Shown: positions 1 through 10,744 of the stretch, piece after piece
Layout of the letters: the number at the start of each line of letters is the position of its first letter
Position numbering within the stretch: position 1 is the stretch's first letter
DNA from: Antitrichia curtipendula
Taxonomy: Eukaryota > Streptophyta > Bryopsida > Hypnales > Leucodontaceae
Reading direction: 5' to 3'
Assembly (NCBI GenBank): GCA_951230915.1
Contig: OX579638.1
Span: forward strand, 22,648,696-22,712,695
DNA: 64,000 nt
Program-made: the position numbers and the translations under genes
Notes under the pieces: model-generated
Databases searched by the model: none
Told to the model about the DNA's origin: nothing
Seen by the model: the letters and a program-made list of their open reading frames with translations, nothing else

Positions 1-283
1 GAATGAGAACTAAGAGAAGTTGTGGTGGAACGGGAGCCATCATCAATATCTTCTTCAGTTTATACTTTTCAAGTGCCGTTTCATTTGTGGTCACGGACAC
101 AGTCAATCCTCCATCAGTGGTTCCCGTGAGGCCCTCAATCACTCCATGTGAGGACACCAATGCAGACTCATAACGCCCTTGCCCAATTGGAAAATCTGTG
201 ATCCACAAAGAGGACCTGTCATTGTCGTTTGCTACGATCCACCATCCATGCTCCAACCACTTCGAATGGATCTTCGGTGCCAT
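1..283 (-). CDS. partial coding exon, unrecognised protein (runs off the window)
   Basis: On the minus strand an open frame runs from an ATG at 283 to the window edge, about 94 codons without a stop. It begins MAPKIHSKWLEHGWWIVAND and has ordinary amino-acid composition. A splice-acceptor-like CAG after a pyrimidine-rich stretch lies just upstream, so this may be an internal exon rather than the true start. GC content is clearly above that of the AT-rich DNA that follows. I do not recognise the family; a transposon-associated gene is possible given the surroundings. Confidence 0.35.
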   Translation of the reverse strand, partial: MAPKIHSKWLEHGWWIVANDNDRSSLWITDFPIGQGRYESALVSSHGVIEGLTGTTDGGLTVSVTTNETALEKYKLKKILMMAPVPPQLLLVLI

Positions 284-299
284 GATGCCCTGAAAATGA

Positions 300-2055
300 A
301 AGTTCAACTGTACTTTAGCATTCACTGACGTTTTCAACAACTTTTAAATACATTGTAATAAATTGAACAATATAATTCAAATTGCATCAAATTTGAAAAA
401 CTCACTATTGCTGTCGTGAATTCTAAAAAACTCATGCAATATAAAACAAATTCATGTTCTTTGCATGGTACTAACTGGAATTACACAGAGTACCAAACTT
501 ATAAAAGGAAGAAGAAAAAAAATCAAATGTCCATCCAATATCTAAAATCAAATCAAATTGTTCTCTAATAACACTTATTCTACGCATGACAATCAATATC
601 ACAATTGCTCTAACAATTCCACTACATTTTCAAACCTACAAAACAAAATATGATTGGCATGTGAAAATCTTATGTATCTCTTCTCAGTACAACACTGCAT
701 ATATAATTTTATCATTACCTTTATATGTTGTTCCTTTCTCTATCAAATAAAGTAAACTCATTTCCGCACTTTATAGTGAAAGTTCACTTTCAAAAACCAT
801 TCAATCTATCTTTTAGTTCCTGAACTCCCAATTCGAAACTCACTTAACTTATTCAAATGAGTATTTTTAGAGATTGTACAAAGTTCACAGCAATAATGTG
901 TTTGGGTTTTATAGAACTACAAATAAGATGTAATGTCTACTTGCTTTCAATGTCTCCTCTCTTGATAGTAGCTCAACAAATTGTTTATATACATGATGGA
1001 CATCATGTACATCTATAAATTCCTAAAAAAAAACACATTAGCTCAACTTCACTACAACTAGAATATATGTAAAATATTGGTATAAAATGCGAGGGAGGAG
1101 CAAAACTAATAGAATAACCATTTACACAATAACAACGTTCGCGTAAAAAAATAGGAATAAATTTAATGCAAAACAAATAATAAATAATTCCTAGAAACTT
1201 CAATTTCAAGAACTGGCGCTGGAGAACCTCTGAAATATAAGACAGTTCCAATGAAAGACTTTATAAACTACTGATAGACAAAGTCATCATAGATCGTATA
1301 TTTAGATACATTGTAGCTGATATTGAATATCTACTCATACAAATTTTAAAATTCAAAATTCCTCACTTGCATTTTGTAGAGTACACTTATTCATTCCAAC
1401 TTCAACATCTTCCTCAATTACTCCTTCAAAAATATTAAACATTTATTCTATATTTTTTAGCTTATGTTTTTGTGCATTTTGAGTACACAATACTTTAGGT
1501 GAACCCTTTCCATGAAACAATCATACATTTCACTTGTATAGGACTTTGATGCTCAACTTTGATCTAAAATACAAACTCTAAAACACTTATACATTGCTAC
1601 AACAAATTCTAAATGATTGCGGACGTTCCTTGTATTTTAGTTCTTGATGAGTTGTTTCGAAATGATTTTTTGGATGTTAAGAACATTTTGATTAAAGATA
1701 CTATAATTATTAGTAGTCAATGGAATTCTTATGGCATTCTTATGGAACAATCTTCATTACAACTTCCACAAAACAATGATTCATAAATACATCAAATGAG
1801 ACAATAATGAATGCAGCAATGTATCTCACATGTCTTCCACTTCAAAATTATTCATAAATTGCATTCTAGCATAAGATTAGGAAGTTCTGATTTTACAAGT
1901 TGAGAAATCATGAAGCCTTAGTTTTTTTACTTTCAATTATTGGGTTCCCTAATGCAACAAGCAACCACAATTGGAAATAACAATACATTAAAAAACTAAA
2001 TAAAAGAAACTCAAACCTTCTAAAGGCCCCAATAAAGTGAATGGACTGAATGGAT
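300..2055. other. AT-rich intergenic DNA
   Basis: No open frame of convincing composition, no RNA gene and no clear element ends were seen. Only short spurious frames and A/T runs are present. Confidence 0.5.
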
Positions 2056-2059
2056 TTAA

Positions 2060-2976
2060 CCCCTAAAACACAGAAGCCTTTTCCCCATCACAAACACACT
2101 CAAAACTGCTACTTCTATTGCAAAGAGCAAAAAACTATCAAAATTATTTTTTTTGCATATCTAACCGTAGGATCTTATACTAGACTAGTATGAGAATGTG
2201 TGCAAGAAATTTCATAAACTTTGAACAAATACATTGCAAGATATTTGCATTCAAAGTGAAGAAAACAAGTTTTCTTGGCACCTTGCTTGACTAGATTTTT
2301 TAGCTCTGAACCTATTTAATTTAAATTTTTTGTATTGTTGATTTTCATTTTCTAAGTTCATATGTTCAATACTTCAGTTCAGAATCTAGGAAAAAAAATT
2401 AAAGAAAAAAACACTAAATTTTTACTCTTTAAAAAATTGTTATGGTTAAGGCAGTTCAAGATTGAAGGAATAACTAAATTGTTACTAGCTCTAAGACAAA
2501 ATTGAAATACCATAATCCCAAAGGTGAAGTTGTTCTATGAAGGAAATTCAACCTTTTAAAAAAATAAAAAATCTGAAAATTGTAAAAAATGCATTCAAAA
2601 ATGAATCCTAAAAGTTATTTTTTCAAGAAGATGCTTAGATTGCCCAAGAAACTAACAGTGTCCATAACTTCTTCATTATTAGTCCAAAACGAATGAATCA
2701 AAGCTTCATATGTAGACAAAAAGACATAGATTTTGAAAAAAATATTTAAAAAATTAATTTTGACTATTTGTGATTTTTGTGTGCTGCCCGCCGAATCCTA
2801 TTTTAGGCATATATTGTTCTCTCCGGTACCATTTGAAATAAAAATTATATATCCACAAAGCTCTTGCAAAACCGCACAACCTCAAAAAATCCCAAAAAAA
2901 TTCTCTACAAATTGAGGTCACAGAAACCTATCCGGACCCAAATTGTTCCCCGAGGGGACAAACGGGGTTTTAGGGG
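2060..2976. mobile_element. piggyBac-like non-autonomous element, copy 1
   Basis: A 917-bp segment is flanked on both sides by TTAA (2056-2059 and 2977-2980). It begins CCCCTAAAAC and ends with the inverted counterpart GTTTTAGGGG. TTAA target duplication and termini starting CCC are the hallmarks of the piggyBac superfamily. A second copy of similar length (47473-48408) has the same termini and shares internal stretches, including a GTAGGATCTT motif and CTGCCCGCCGAA near the right end. It encodes no transposase. A Tourist-like element with a TTA duplication is the alternative reading. Confidence 0.6.
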
Positions 2977-2980
2977 TTAA

Positions 2981-3598
2981 CATTTAATACTTCTTTGTTA
3001 TAGGGTTTCGTAGTGAATATTTTCCAATACATCTTCAACTTGAAATCCACTGGATTCATGAAATTCTTTATAAGTAATCACAGAAATTTTGTACTACCAC
3101 AAATTAATATCTTCCATAAACAATTTCATATATGAAAAAAGTACATAACAAGCTCTGAAGAATGAGAATGACATCAGCATGATCAAATACCGACTTATAT
3201 TACTAAAATGTTTTTAAAAAAAAGGTGGAAACAGTACCTCGTGCAGATGTTCTTGTTGTTGTTGATTCTACAGGCAACTATGTAACATGCGTTCCTATGC
3301 CTTCTTCACTGTTGATTCTTGCGTTCGGCAACATTCAATCTTCTTGAGATATCTGCTTCAGCAAAATGCAAAATCAAAAACTCTACCATTCATTCTCTTC
3401 CTGAACATAGGTTTAAAAATCAAATGTCTCTAATTCTTTTAAGTACTGAATTACCTTCATACAACATAACAACCTTCAATTCATAAACAATTCAAGTAAA
3501 CCTCTTAGAACACTGATATAACTCCAAAATTGCAGTACTGAGCAGAAAGTGAAAATAAAATGGCAAACACAAAAAAAGAATGAAGTAATTTAAAATAT
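2981..3598. other. intergenic DNA
   Basis: AT-rich sequence with nothing recognisable except a short GTT trinucleotide run near 3255. Confidence 0.45.
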
Positions 3599-3600
3599 AG

Positions 3601-3807
3601 GACCATGAAGTTTAAAAAATATTCTTCTTCACACACAATGAAAATACGTCGAAGTCTAAGGAGTCGATCACGGAGTATTTTGACTTTCCATATTTGCTTT
3701 TTTTAATTTCAATTGTTATTACAATCAATGTAGGACCATGAAGTTTAAAAAATATTCTTCTTCACACACAATGAAAATACGTCAAAGTCTAAGAAGTCGA
3801 TCACGGA
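3601..3807. repeat. 132-bp-period direct repeat
   Basis: The stretch starting GACCATGAAGTTTAAAAAAT at 3601 recurs at 3733, and about 75 bp is nearly identical (G/A differences only). The copies are separated by unrelated A/T-rich bases. This looks like a local tandem duplication. Confidence 0.7.
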
Positions 3808-3808
3808 G

Positions 3809-4824
3809 GATTGACTCCTCTATTTCGATAATGGAAGGATAAATGTAAAAATTGCCCCTAATTTTGTGCCACTCGAATATCATATTTATTCACGTTCCTT
3901 ATCTAATTTGGAGCCTCTGATTGAAAATATAAATTCAAAAATTGCAAATTCCATAAAATGTGGCGCACAAATACACTTAATTGTATTTAGCAAAGGTAAA
4001 ATTCGAGGCAAGACATGGATCAATACCACCTCGCCTCAAAAGTTCCTTCCACTCTTCAAATTTCTCAATCAAATTATATGGATTGAACTAGACAACTTTA
4101 TTGTAATTAGCTACAGGTTTGAAAGTCCCGGTGTGAGTTGGGATCCATCATCGCCCAAATTTTATTCCAAAATCATAACTTCACAAAGACCAGTGGTCAG
4201 TGCACCACACCCCCACCATGTTTCAATCTTCAATCGTCAGAGTTCAATTTCCCAGGACAAAAATTGTAGAGGCAGAGAAAAATACTTTTGATGAACCCAA
4301 CCTCTGTAGGACACATTCTGATGTTGCCGATAGAAATGCAGGGCCAATGGTATTCTCAGTGTTTCGTAGATTTCCCAATTCCAGTCCTTGTAAATGTTGC
4401 TCAATTCCGTTCACTCCTTCTGTGTTTTTGTTCGGAAAGTGTGTGTCCTGATGAAATTATCCAAACATATTCCCTGTTCATTAGATTTCTAAGAGCATTC
4501 ATTCACATGCTGAGGCAAGTTTCTTGTGAATACAACACTGAATGATACCATAGTCCTGAACTACCTAATTCATGAGCTCCCAGGAGACTAGTCGAATGCC
4601 GTTCCAAATGATCAGTTGAGGAGCTGAATCTACAAGATCCACTAAGTTATTTTACCTGTGCATCCTAAAAGAATGCTCTGGCAGTTAAATAATCGCCCAA
4701 GTGAAGCTTTTGGAAATCAGTAAGCTTCCGGGAAGCTGCCCTTGGAAGACTAATTCGCAGACCTCCGTTCGGTGAGGAATCCGGAAAAGAAATTCACCTA
4801 CTCCCTGAAAAAAGTACTCCCGAA
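3809..4824. other. relic repeat and intergenic DNA
   Basis: The stretch near 3843-3960 resembles sequences near 57710-57830 and 58310-58400, with a shared frame around TTGGAGCCTCTGATTG and ATTCAAAAATTGCAAA. An old dispersed non-coding repeat is therefore likely. The 141-codon open frame over it (3866-4291) shows no protein-like character. Confidence 0.4.
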
Positions 4825-4868
4825 CTGAAGCAAGCTCGGCAGACGGCTGAAGCAAGTTCGGCAGACGG
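4825..4868. repeat. 22-bp tandem duplication
   Basis: Two adjacent units beginning CTGAAGCAAGCTCGGCAGAC differ at one base. The stretch is GC-rich against an AT-rich surrounding. Confidence 0.7.
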
Positions 4869-5400
4869 CGGAACAGGTTAGTTACGAATCTGCCGCTCTG
4901 TGAATTTTTCACGTTGCATTTCAATTTTTATAGTATTCATTTCCCTCACAAATTAACACTCTCCCTTTAATACAGATTAAGAAGACCCGTGCAATTGCAG
5001 AATAAATGGTCTGAAAAGGGAAGAGAGGTATTGAAATTCGAAATCAAATGAAAGTGAAACAATCTTCATATGACACTCCAATTCACAACTTCAAAATACA
5101 AAGTATTTTACAGGAAGCGCAGGGGACAGTGGAACGAAGCTTTCTTTACCTACCGCCGACCTATTCAACTTTCACTAAAAAATCCAGTTCCTGCTGCTCA
5201 CTATGCATCGGTGTGAATTCATACCTCTTAATTCTCAAACTGCTGTTTTGCAATGAAATTGACACTGTTTCACAAGCGCACTCAAGTCAGCACCGCATTT
5301 CCGCTAATTGGCTCCCCGTACTCCCACGTACTTATGAAACAAGGGTCAACATGTAGCGATGGAAGAAAAACATCGACTGCACAAGGGAGAGCGCAAATCC

Positions 5401-5510
5401 GTACCGGTGGAGTCTGGAGCGACGGAGGCTGGAGCAAGCGAGGCTGGAGTGGAGTGTACCGGTGGAGTCTGGAGCGACGGAGGCTGCAGCGAGCGAGGCT
5501 GGAGCGGAGT
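5401..5510. repeat. 55-bp tandem duplication
   Basis: The unit starting GTACCGGTGGAGTCTGGAGC at 5401 repeats at 5456 with few changes. Internally it is built from shorter GGAGCGACGGAGGCTG-type pieces. Confidence 0.75.
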
Positions 5511-5574
5511 AGGAAGTTGAAAGGCCAACGCGTGAAAGGCGATCGCGTGGTACTGGAAAACAAAAGGTGAGTGT

Positions 5575-5608
5575 CTAACTCAGGGCCTTCCACCTGGTAA
5601 TCTCATGC
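5575..5608 (-). other. candidate last exon of the gene hit by the giant hAT element
   Basis: On the minus strand a pyrimidine-rich acceptor, CCCCGTTTTCAG, ends at 5609. It is followed by 11 codons (HEITRWKALS after a split Arg codon) and a TAG. It would join in phase to the candidate exon at 22645-22563, whose donor junction was the insertion target. The evidence is splice-signal and frame compatibility only, with no homology recognised. Confidence 0.25.
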
Positions 5609-5647
5609 CTGAAAACGGGGAAAAGTAGAGGGCTTCCGTAGACGGCG

Positions 5648-5735
5648 AATTCCACTGGGGGAACAATGTTTCGCATCAGACCCCCCGCACACGCGGGGGG
5701 TCTGATGCGAAACACTGTTCCCCCAGGTCGTGGAA
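5648..5735. repeat. near-perfect long hairpin
   Basis: The arms 5648-5687 and 5693-5735 are reverse complements over about 40 bp, with one mismatch and a 3-nt bulge, around a loop of about five bases. The stem contains TTTCGCATCAGACCCCCCGC. It lies just outside the giant hAT element, in what would be an intron of the candidate interrupted host gene. Confidence 0.85.
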
Positions 5736-5782
5736 TTAGCTGAGCGAAGCTGAAATTCAAATAGAGTAGAGAGGGAAGACTT

Positions 5783-5790
5783 ACCTGAGC
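5783..5790. repeat. left 8-bp target-site duplication of the giant hAT element
   Basis: ACCTGAGC lies immediately before the CAGGG terminus at 5791. The identical octamer follows the other terminus at 22561-22568. An 8-bp duplication is diagnostic of hAT elements. Confidence 0.9.
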
Positions 5791-5803
5791 CAGGGTTGTC
5801 ATA
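5791..5803 (+). repeat. left terminal inverted repeat of the giant hAT
   Basis: CAGGGTTGTCATA fits the CAGGG-type start of many hAT ends. It pairs with 22548-22560 with one mismatch, at position 3. Confidence 0.85.
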
Positions 5804-5821
5804 ACGGGCGAGTTAGGGTCA

Positions 5822-5880
5822 TCGGACGTCCCGGACGGACGGGCAAACCGGACCGGACGGACGGTCCGGACCAACTGGAC
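5822..5880. repeat. left subterminal CGGAC-rich zone
   Basis: GGACGTCCCGGACGGACGGG followed by AAACCGGAC and further CGGACGGACGG copies. The first 30 bases recur in the same orientation at 22503-22540 near the other end. This is probably a transposase-binding subterminal region, by analogy with other hAT and CACTA elements. Confidence 0.55.
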
Positions 5881-5890
5881 GGCCTCAATT

Positions 5891-6090
5891 NNNNNNNNNN
5901 NNNNNNNNNNNNNNNNNNNNNNNNNNNNNNNNNNNNNNNNNNNNNNNNNNNNNNNNNNNNNNNNNNNNNNNNNNNNNNNNNNNNNNNNNNNNNNNNNNNN
6001 NNNNNNNNNNNNNNNNNNNNNNNNNNNNNNNNNNNNNNNNNNNNNNNNNNNNNNNNNNNNNNNNNNNNNNNNNNNNNNNNNNNNNNNNNN
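5891..6090. other. assembly gap (200 N)
   Basis: Exactly 200 N. A round number suggests a scaffold gap of unknown true length. It lies 100 bp inside the left end of the hAT element and hides the 3' end of the transposase gene. Frames read across it are not meaningful. Confidence 0.95.
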
Positions 6091-9000
6091 ATCTCGAACA
6101 ACAACATCATCATCCTCTGGTGCCTCGTCATTGGCATCTTCATTGCTGTCATATTCATCTTCTGCTTCACCACTGTCGGTGGTCCAATGTTCCTCAACTT
6201 CCGAGTTTTCATTTCGAAGCTCTATAGTTGTTTGGCCATGAGTACGTTTGCGCTTCAACCTCTTGTGTCGTTGTGCGTTGGGGTCTTCTGCATCAGAATT
6301 TATAGTAGGCCCACCTGTAATTGTTCGAACAACAAATGCCGGAGTTGACCGGCTAGGTCCTGGTACGTATGTACTTAGGAACGGTTCTATCACCCTATTT
6401 GGATCTCTTGCTCCAATTCCGAGGGGTGAACGATTAGCATGCCTTGGCGATGATGCTTCTCCAATATGCAGATCTTCTGTTCGTCCTCGGCTTGTACTCC
6501 CTCCACGGCCTGCAGCTCTACCATGGCCTCTCGTCCGTCCACGGGCTTGTTGATATTGACCTACTTCATGATGAACGGAGGGCCGAGGGGCCACAGGTGG
6601 TCTACCACGTGAAACTCTTTGCAGAGTCAAATCAACATTTCCCACTGAGCCTAATCCTTGTTGAGAAGGTCTTTGGATGGCATTGGAAATTGTTTCTGAA
6701 GATGGATCTAGGGAATGTGGCACTTGTGTACCATGTTCAGAAATAGCAGGATGGCCCGCAACTGGAGCCGGTACAGGGGCAATGTCTTCGGGTGGTTCTA
6801 CAAAAGCAAAAACATCATCATGGTCCACATGCTCTGGATCAAAAGGCCTTCTCATGTTACCAGCCGGTTGATTTCTTGCAAAAGGGCGTGGCACTCTTGC
6901 ATTTCTAACGTTTCTATCATGCTGTCTTTCTAGAGCTCTAATGTTACGAGTTGCTGGTTCCACTCCCGTAGGGCGTGTATTGCCATCTCGATTGTGAGAA
7001 GATCCTCCATGATTTGGATTCGCATTCCTCCCCCTGTTTCTCTCGCCATTTTCACGTCCACCACCATTTCCATTTCCACCACCATTTCCATTTCCACCAC
7101 CATTTCCATTTCCACCACCATTTCCATTTCCACCACCATTTCCATTTCCACCGCCATTTCCATTTCCACCGCCATTTCCGCCGCCATTTCCTGGAGGGAG
7201 GTTGTCATCATCGTCGTTGTTGTTGTGGGAAATACCATCATCAACGTTATCGTCATTTGGATTGTCGGTCTCCAAAGAAGACGACAAAGCTGGGACTTCT
7301 ACAACCCCTTCATTTTGAGGAAGTGGAGGTGAAAGACTACGACGAGGATTTGGTGGTGGTGGTCCCCTACGACCACGAAGGAGTTCCTCCTCTCCATCAT
7401 CAGCATCTCCATAGTAGTTCCGCGCTTCTTCGAGGTGATCGGCTCTTTGCCTCCAAAGATCTGGGTTTGCCGGATACTCTTGAGCTCCTCGGTTGGCTTC
7501 CCCATCAACCTCTTCTTCTTCCTCTAATTGCAGTGCGTCAAATTCCCGATTGCGTTCATTCACCGGGATCGGTCCAAGGGCATCTGGATCAGAATCCTTT
7601 GAGTACATATTCGCATCATACCAACGAACTGGATCGGCTCCTGGTCATTGGCGAAGTACACGGCTATTGGTATAAATATATACCAGGGACTCTGCCTTTT
7701 CAAGGGCCAATCGATTTCGGATCTTATTGTGAACAAAGGAATACATACTCCAATTCCTTTCACAGGAGCTGGCGGAACACGTGAGGGATAAAATACGCAC
7801 GGCAATTTTCGAAAGAGCCCAATCTCCAACCCTGTGCCACCATTGGTGGGGAAGCATTTGTGTCGCACGGATGTTGGGTGTCTCAGCTGGACTGTAGGGT
7901 CCAATACCCTCCTCGAATTCTGTTAATTCCGCCATCACATCATCAAAATTGACACCCAGGTTCCCCATCATGTTGCGGATGACTCTGTACAATGCACGTA
8001 GAGCAGTTCGATCTTCTCTGAGCGCCACGTTATCCAAGAGGTATGGATTCAAAAGGGCCGCTGCGTAGTGTGTATCTTCAAAAACCATGTGCCATCTTGC
8101 ACTGAAAGATTCTTCCAAAATGACTGCTATGTCATCACGTAAGCTGAAAGGTGGTTCTCTTAAAGAAAACACATGCCCTCGCAAATTGTGCATTACGAGC
8201 CACGCCCGACCCATGGCTGGTTCTCGTCCATCAAACACACGCAAAGCCTTCAATACGTCTTCAGTCATGTACACGTAATTCACACACCGTTGCCAGAAAG
8301 CCACATCTTCAATGGTTCTTTTGACATTACGTGAAGCGGTAGCTGCTTGCGGTCCATTTTGTTCATTCCTTAGGGTATCAAAGAAATTTAGAACACGTGG
8401 GTGGTTATTCAACCGCTCCAAGACTCCTCTGAATTTCACCAATCGCTGCAACATGAGGAAATTACAAGCGAAGCGGGTTTCGCTAGGCACTACGAGTTGC
8501 AGATTCGGACTCAACTCGCGGAAAACCGACATGGTCGCATGATGGTTTCGAATGTATTGGCACAATCTTTTTGCCCTGGCAATTAAATCGAAAATTCTTG
8601 GACTTTGGCCCAGTCTTCCAACATGAGATCTAGTGCATGTGCCATGCAGCCTTGCGCAAAAATATGCGGGTATGTGTTAGTGATGTCCTTCAATGCGCCA
8701 AGCATGTTTGCTGCATTATCTGTGCACACTTGTGTTACATATTTGGGACCCACCTTCTCAATGTACACGTTCATTTGGTCCGATATGTAGCGCATGGTTT
8801 TCTTTTGCGAGGTAGTATCAATTGACCCCAAAAATACATCACCTGTGGGGCATGACATCATCACATTCATGAGAGGTCTCCGATTGACATCATCCCAACC
8901 ATCGGTGTATATCGACACCCCGTAGTGCTTGACAGCAAATCCAACCTTTTCTTGAATCTGCTTCTCAATTTGCAACCTCCTCGGTTCAATCAAATTAGTC

Positions 9001-9632
9001 CTAAATTGATGGTAAGAAGGTGGACTGTATTCAAACTTCGCCACTGAGGTTGCCCTCACCGCTTCAATGAAGGCTAGATGCCTTGCCACATTAAATGGCA
9101 CATTCGCTTCATAGAAAAAGCTTGCCCACTTCTCATCCAACTCCTTCCTCTTTGCAATGTTGAATGCGTCCGCCATGCGTTGTTGACGTAATGATCCAGA
9201 TCTCGTAGAATTGGATCCAGCAAGACTATTTGACGTTTGTAGAATATCAATTCCTTCTGAAACGTTTGCCCCTTCTTCCGCTCTTCCACCATTGATCCCA
9301 CCCGTCACCTCATTTTCAGTGGCTTCACTTGAACTTGCAAGAGGAGTTGCTCTAGATGGCGCACTTTGAATTGGTTCTCCTTCATACATGTCCCCGACAT
9401 CGATTCGTAGCGGGACAAATCCTGCACAATTGGCAAATCTATGTCGCACTGGACGAGGCATACTTCGACAAATTGACTTCTCCGATTTGGAGCCATATCC
9501 AAAGTGTGCAAAAGCTCGCTCACGTTTGTAACTGAAGGTCCCAGCACAGAAAACACAAGTCACTTTAACCCCATTCTCCGTAAACTGAAGCCACGGCTCC
9601 CATTCCTTGGTCTGCTTCCTTTGACTTGCCAT
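6091..9632 (-). pseudogene. hAT transposase, broken by a frameshift and a nonsense codon
   Basis: ATG at 9632 starts MASQRKQTKEW. Residues about 20-45 form a BED-like zinc finger (CVFC and a downstream His). A DUF659/RNase H-like core follows, with Asp in YTDGWDD (about 244) and in CTDNAANM (about 305). Near 8584-8592 the frame shifts by one base, which looks like a one-base deletion after the VQEF codons. The next frame continues with LCQYIRN and ends with a clear hAT dimerisation domain (SASSCERNWSMYSFVHNKIR). A TGA at 7645-7647 then interrupts, and the same frame stays open for about 500 more codons into the gap. That tail is acidic and low in complexity, with GGGNGN repeats. The TGA is most simply a decayed CGA. 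Function when intact: cut-and-paste transposition of the 16.8-kb element. The long C-terminal tail is unusual for the family. Confidence 0.88.
7060..7195 (-). repeat. 18-bp coding minisatellite (GGGNGN repeats)
   Basis: About seven copies of an 18-bp unit, read on the minus strand as Gly-Gly-Gly-Asn-Gly-Asn. It sits in the C-terminal tail of the transposase frame, and its length is probably variable between copies. Confidence 0.85.
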
Positions 9633-9891
9633 TGCGTTCAACGATCCAAGGATATTTTCTTCCGTCTTCCTCCTCCTTTATATTGAAGTTAAAAGGATCC
9701 AAGATATACCAAACACAGTATCAGTAACAGCAGTTAGCGCTACTCCACTGCTTGAACTGATTTTGACATCACCTCAGCAGCAAACTAGGGCCATCTGCCA
9801 CCCAAGTAGACTCACAAGGAGCTCAAAATGAATTGAAGTCCAAGAAATAGAGGCCAGGTGACAAATGTGGGGAATGCTGGGTCTTCCTTTC

Positions 9892-9901
9892 CTTTATATA
9901 C
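9892..9901 (-). promoter_or_regulatory. TATA box of the transposase gene
   Basis: GTATATAAAG on the minus strand, about 260 bp upstream of the ATG at 9632. It lies immediately downstream of the GC-rich array starting at 9944. The same arrangement precedes the other two genes of the element. Confidence 0.6.
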
Positions 9902-9943
9902 TTAGCGGTTTAGGGGGCACGGACGTCTTCGTCACCAAAGTAT

Positions 9944-10115
9944 AGGGCGCGGACTTGAAGTCAGGGCGGGGACTCGAAGGCAGGGCGGGGACTTGAAGGC
10001 AGGGCGCGGACTCCAGGGCGGGGACTCGAAGACAGGGCGGGGACTCCAGGGCAGGGACTCGAAGACAGGGCGGGGACTCCAGGGCGGGGACTCGAATGCG
10101 CGGACTCCAGGGCGC
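9944..10115. repeat. GC-rich minisatellite, array 1 (upstream of transposase)
   Basis: Alternating 19-bp (GGGCGGGGACTCGAAGGCA type) and 14-bp (GGGCGGGGACTCCA) units on the plus strand, about ten in all. The GGGCGGGGACTC core is kept while the spacer varies. The open frames seen across the array (Pro/Arg/Ser repeats) are artefacts of the repeat. Confidence 0.85.
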
Positions 10116-10315
10116 GACTCCAGTACAAAAATGCAGGTGTGCTCACGGGGATGCATCGAAAAGTACGTTGACCTTCGCCATCCTTAATGGTCTGGGAAGA
10201 TTGTGTCCCTCCTTTTCATGGAAAAAGGGGAACATTAAATGTCGTTACGCCCCCAAATTTGTGGGCAAAGAAAATGGCTTTCACTCCCCAATGTTTTTGC
10301 TCAATGGATTGTGCT

Positions 10316-10500
10316 AGGGCGCGGACACAGGGCGCGGACTCCGGGGCGGACAATTCACACAAATGGAGGAACTTGAGAGAGCGCAGCTCAATCTCAGACT
10401 CCATGGAATGGACTCAAAGTCAGGGCGCGGACTTGAAGGCAGGGCGCGAACCCCAGGGCGGGGACTCGAAGGCAGGGCGGAGACTCCAGGGCGGGGACGT
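10316..10500. repeat. GC-rich minisatellite, array 2
   Basis: Further 14- and 19-bp units of the same family, more degenerate (GGGCGCGGAC, GGGCGGAGACTCCA). The array abuts the conserved block at 10501. Confidence 0.8.
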
Positions 10501-10705
10501 ACTCGTCCAGCCCAGGAAGCATGACTTTGAAATGCGCTTGTGCTTGACATCCTTCAACCGCCTTTTCCTTAGAGCGGGGGAAGCATTAATTTTAGCCTCA
10601 ACAAATTCTGACAAGACAATGAAAGCAAGATGCCGAATAAAGAGCTCCACGGCCTAAGATTTGGAAGAAACTCCATGGAAGAGCATGTCCCCTTCGTTGT
10701 GATGA
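10501..10705. repeat. conserved intergenic block, copy 1
   Basis: About 205 bp starting ACTCGTCCAG is closely matched by 13281-13485. Both directly follow a GC-rich array and precede an AT-rich repeat array, so they belong to a duplicated module. Confidence 0.8.
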
Positions 10706-10744
10706 AAGGTATTAGGAAAACTCTCCTATCCCAAGTTTGTGCCA

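Noticed and set aside
5575..5890. C-terminal part of the 677-codon frame left of the gap
   Set aside because: It crosses an N gap of unknown length, the subterminal zone, the hAT end and the flanking hairpin, so its frame cannot belong to the transposase.
6975..7784. 269-codon plus-strand frame rich in His and Phe
   Set aside because: It is the antisense of the GGGNGN repeat in the transposase frame; the HHFHFH pattern is a by-product of the minisatellite.
9932..10650. Pro/Arg/Ser-rich repeat proteins on both strands over the GC-rich arrays
   Set aside because: All three frames of the 14/19-bp units stay open by chance of composition, and there is no start, splice or conservation signal. 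Similar frames occur at 12995-13360, 18051-18456 and 22095-22460.
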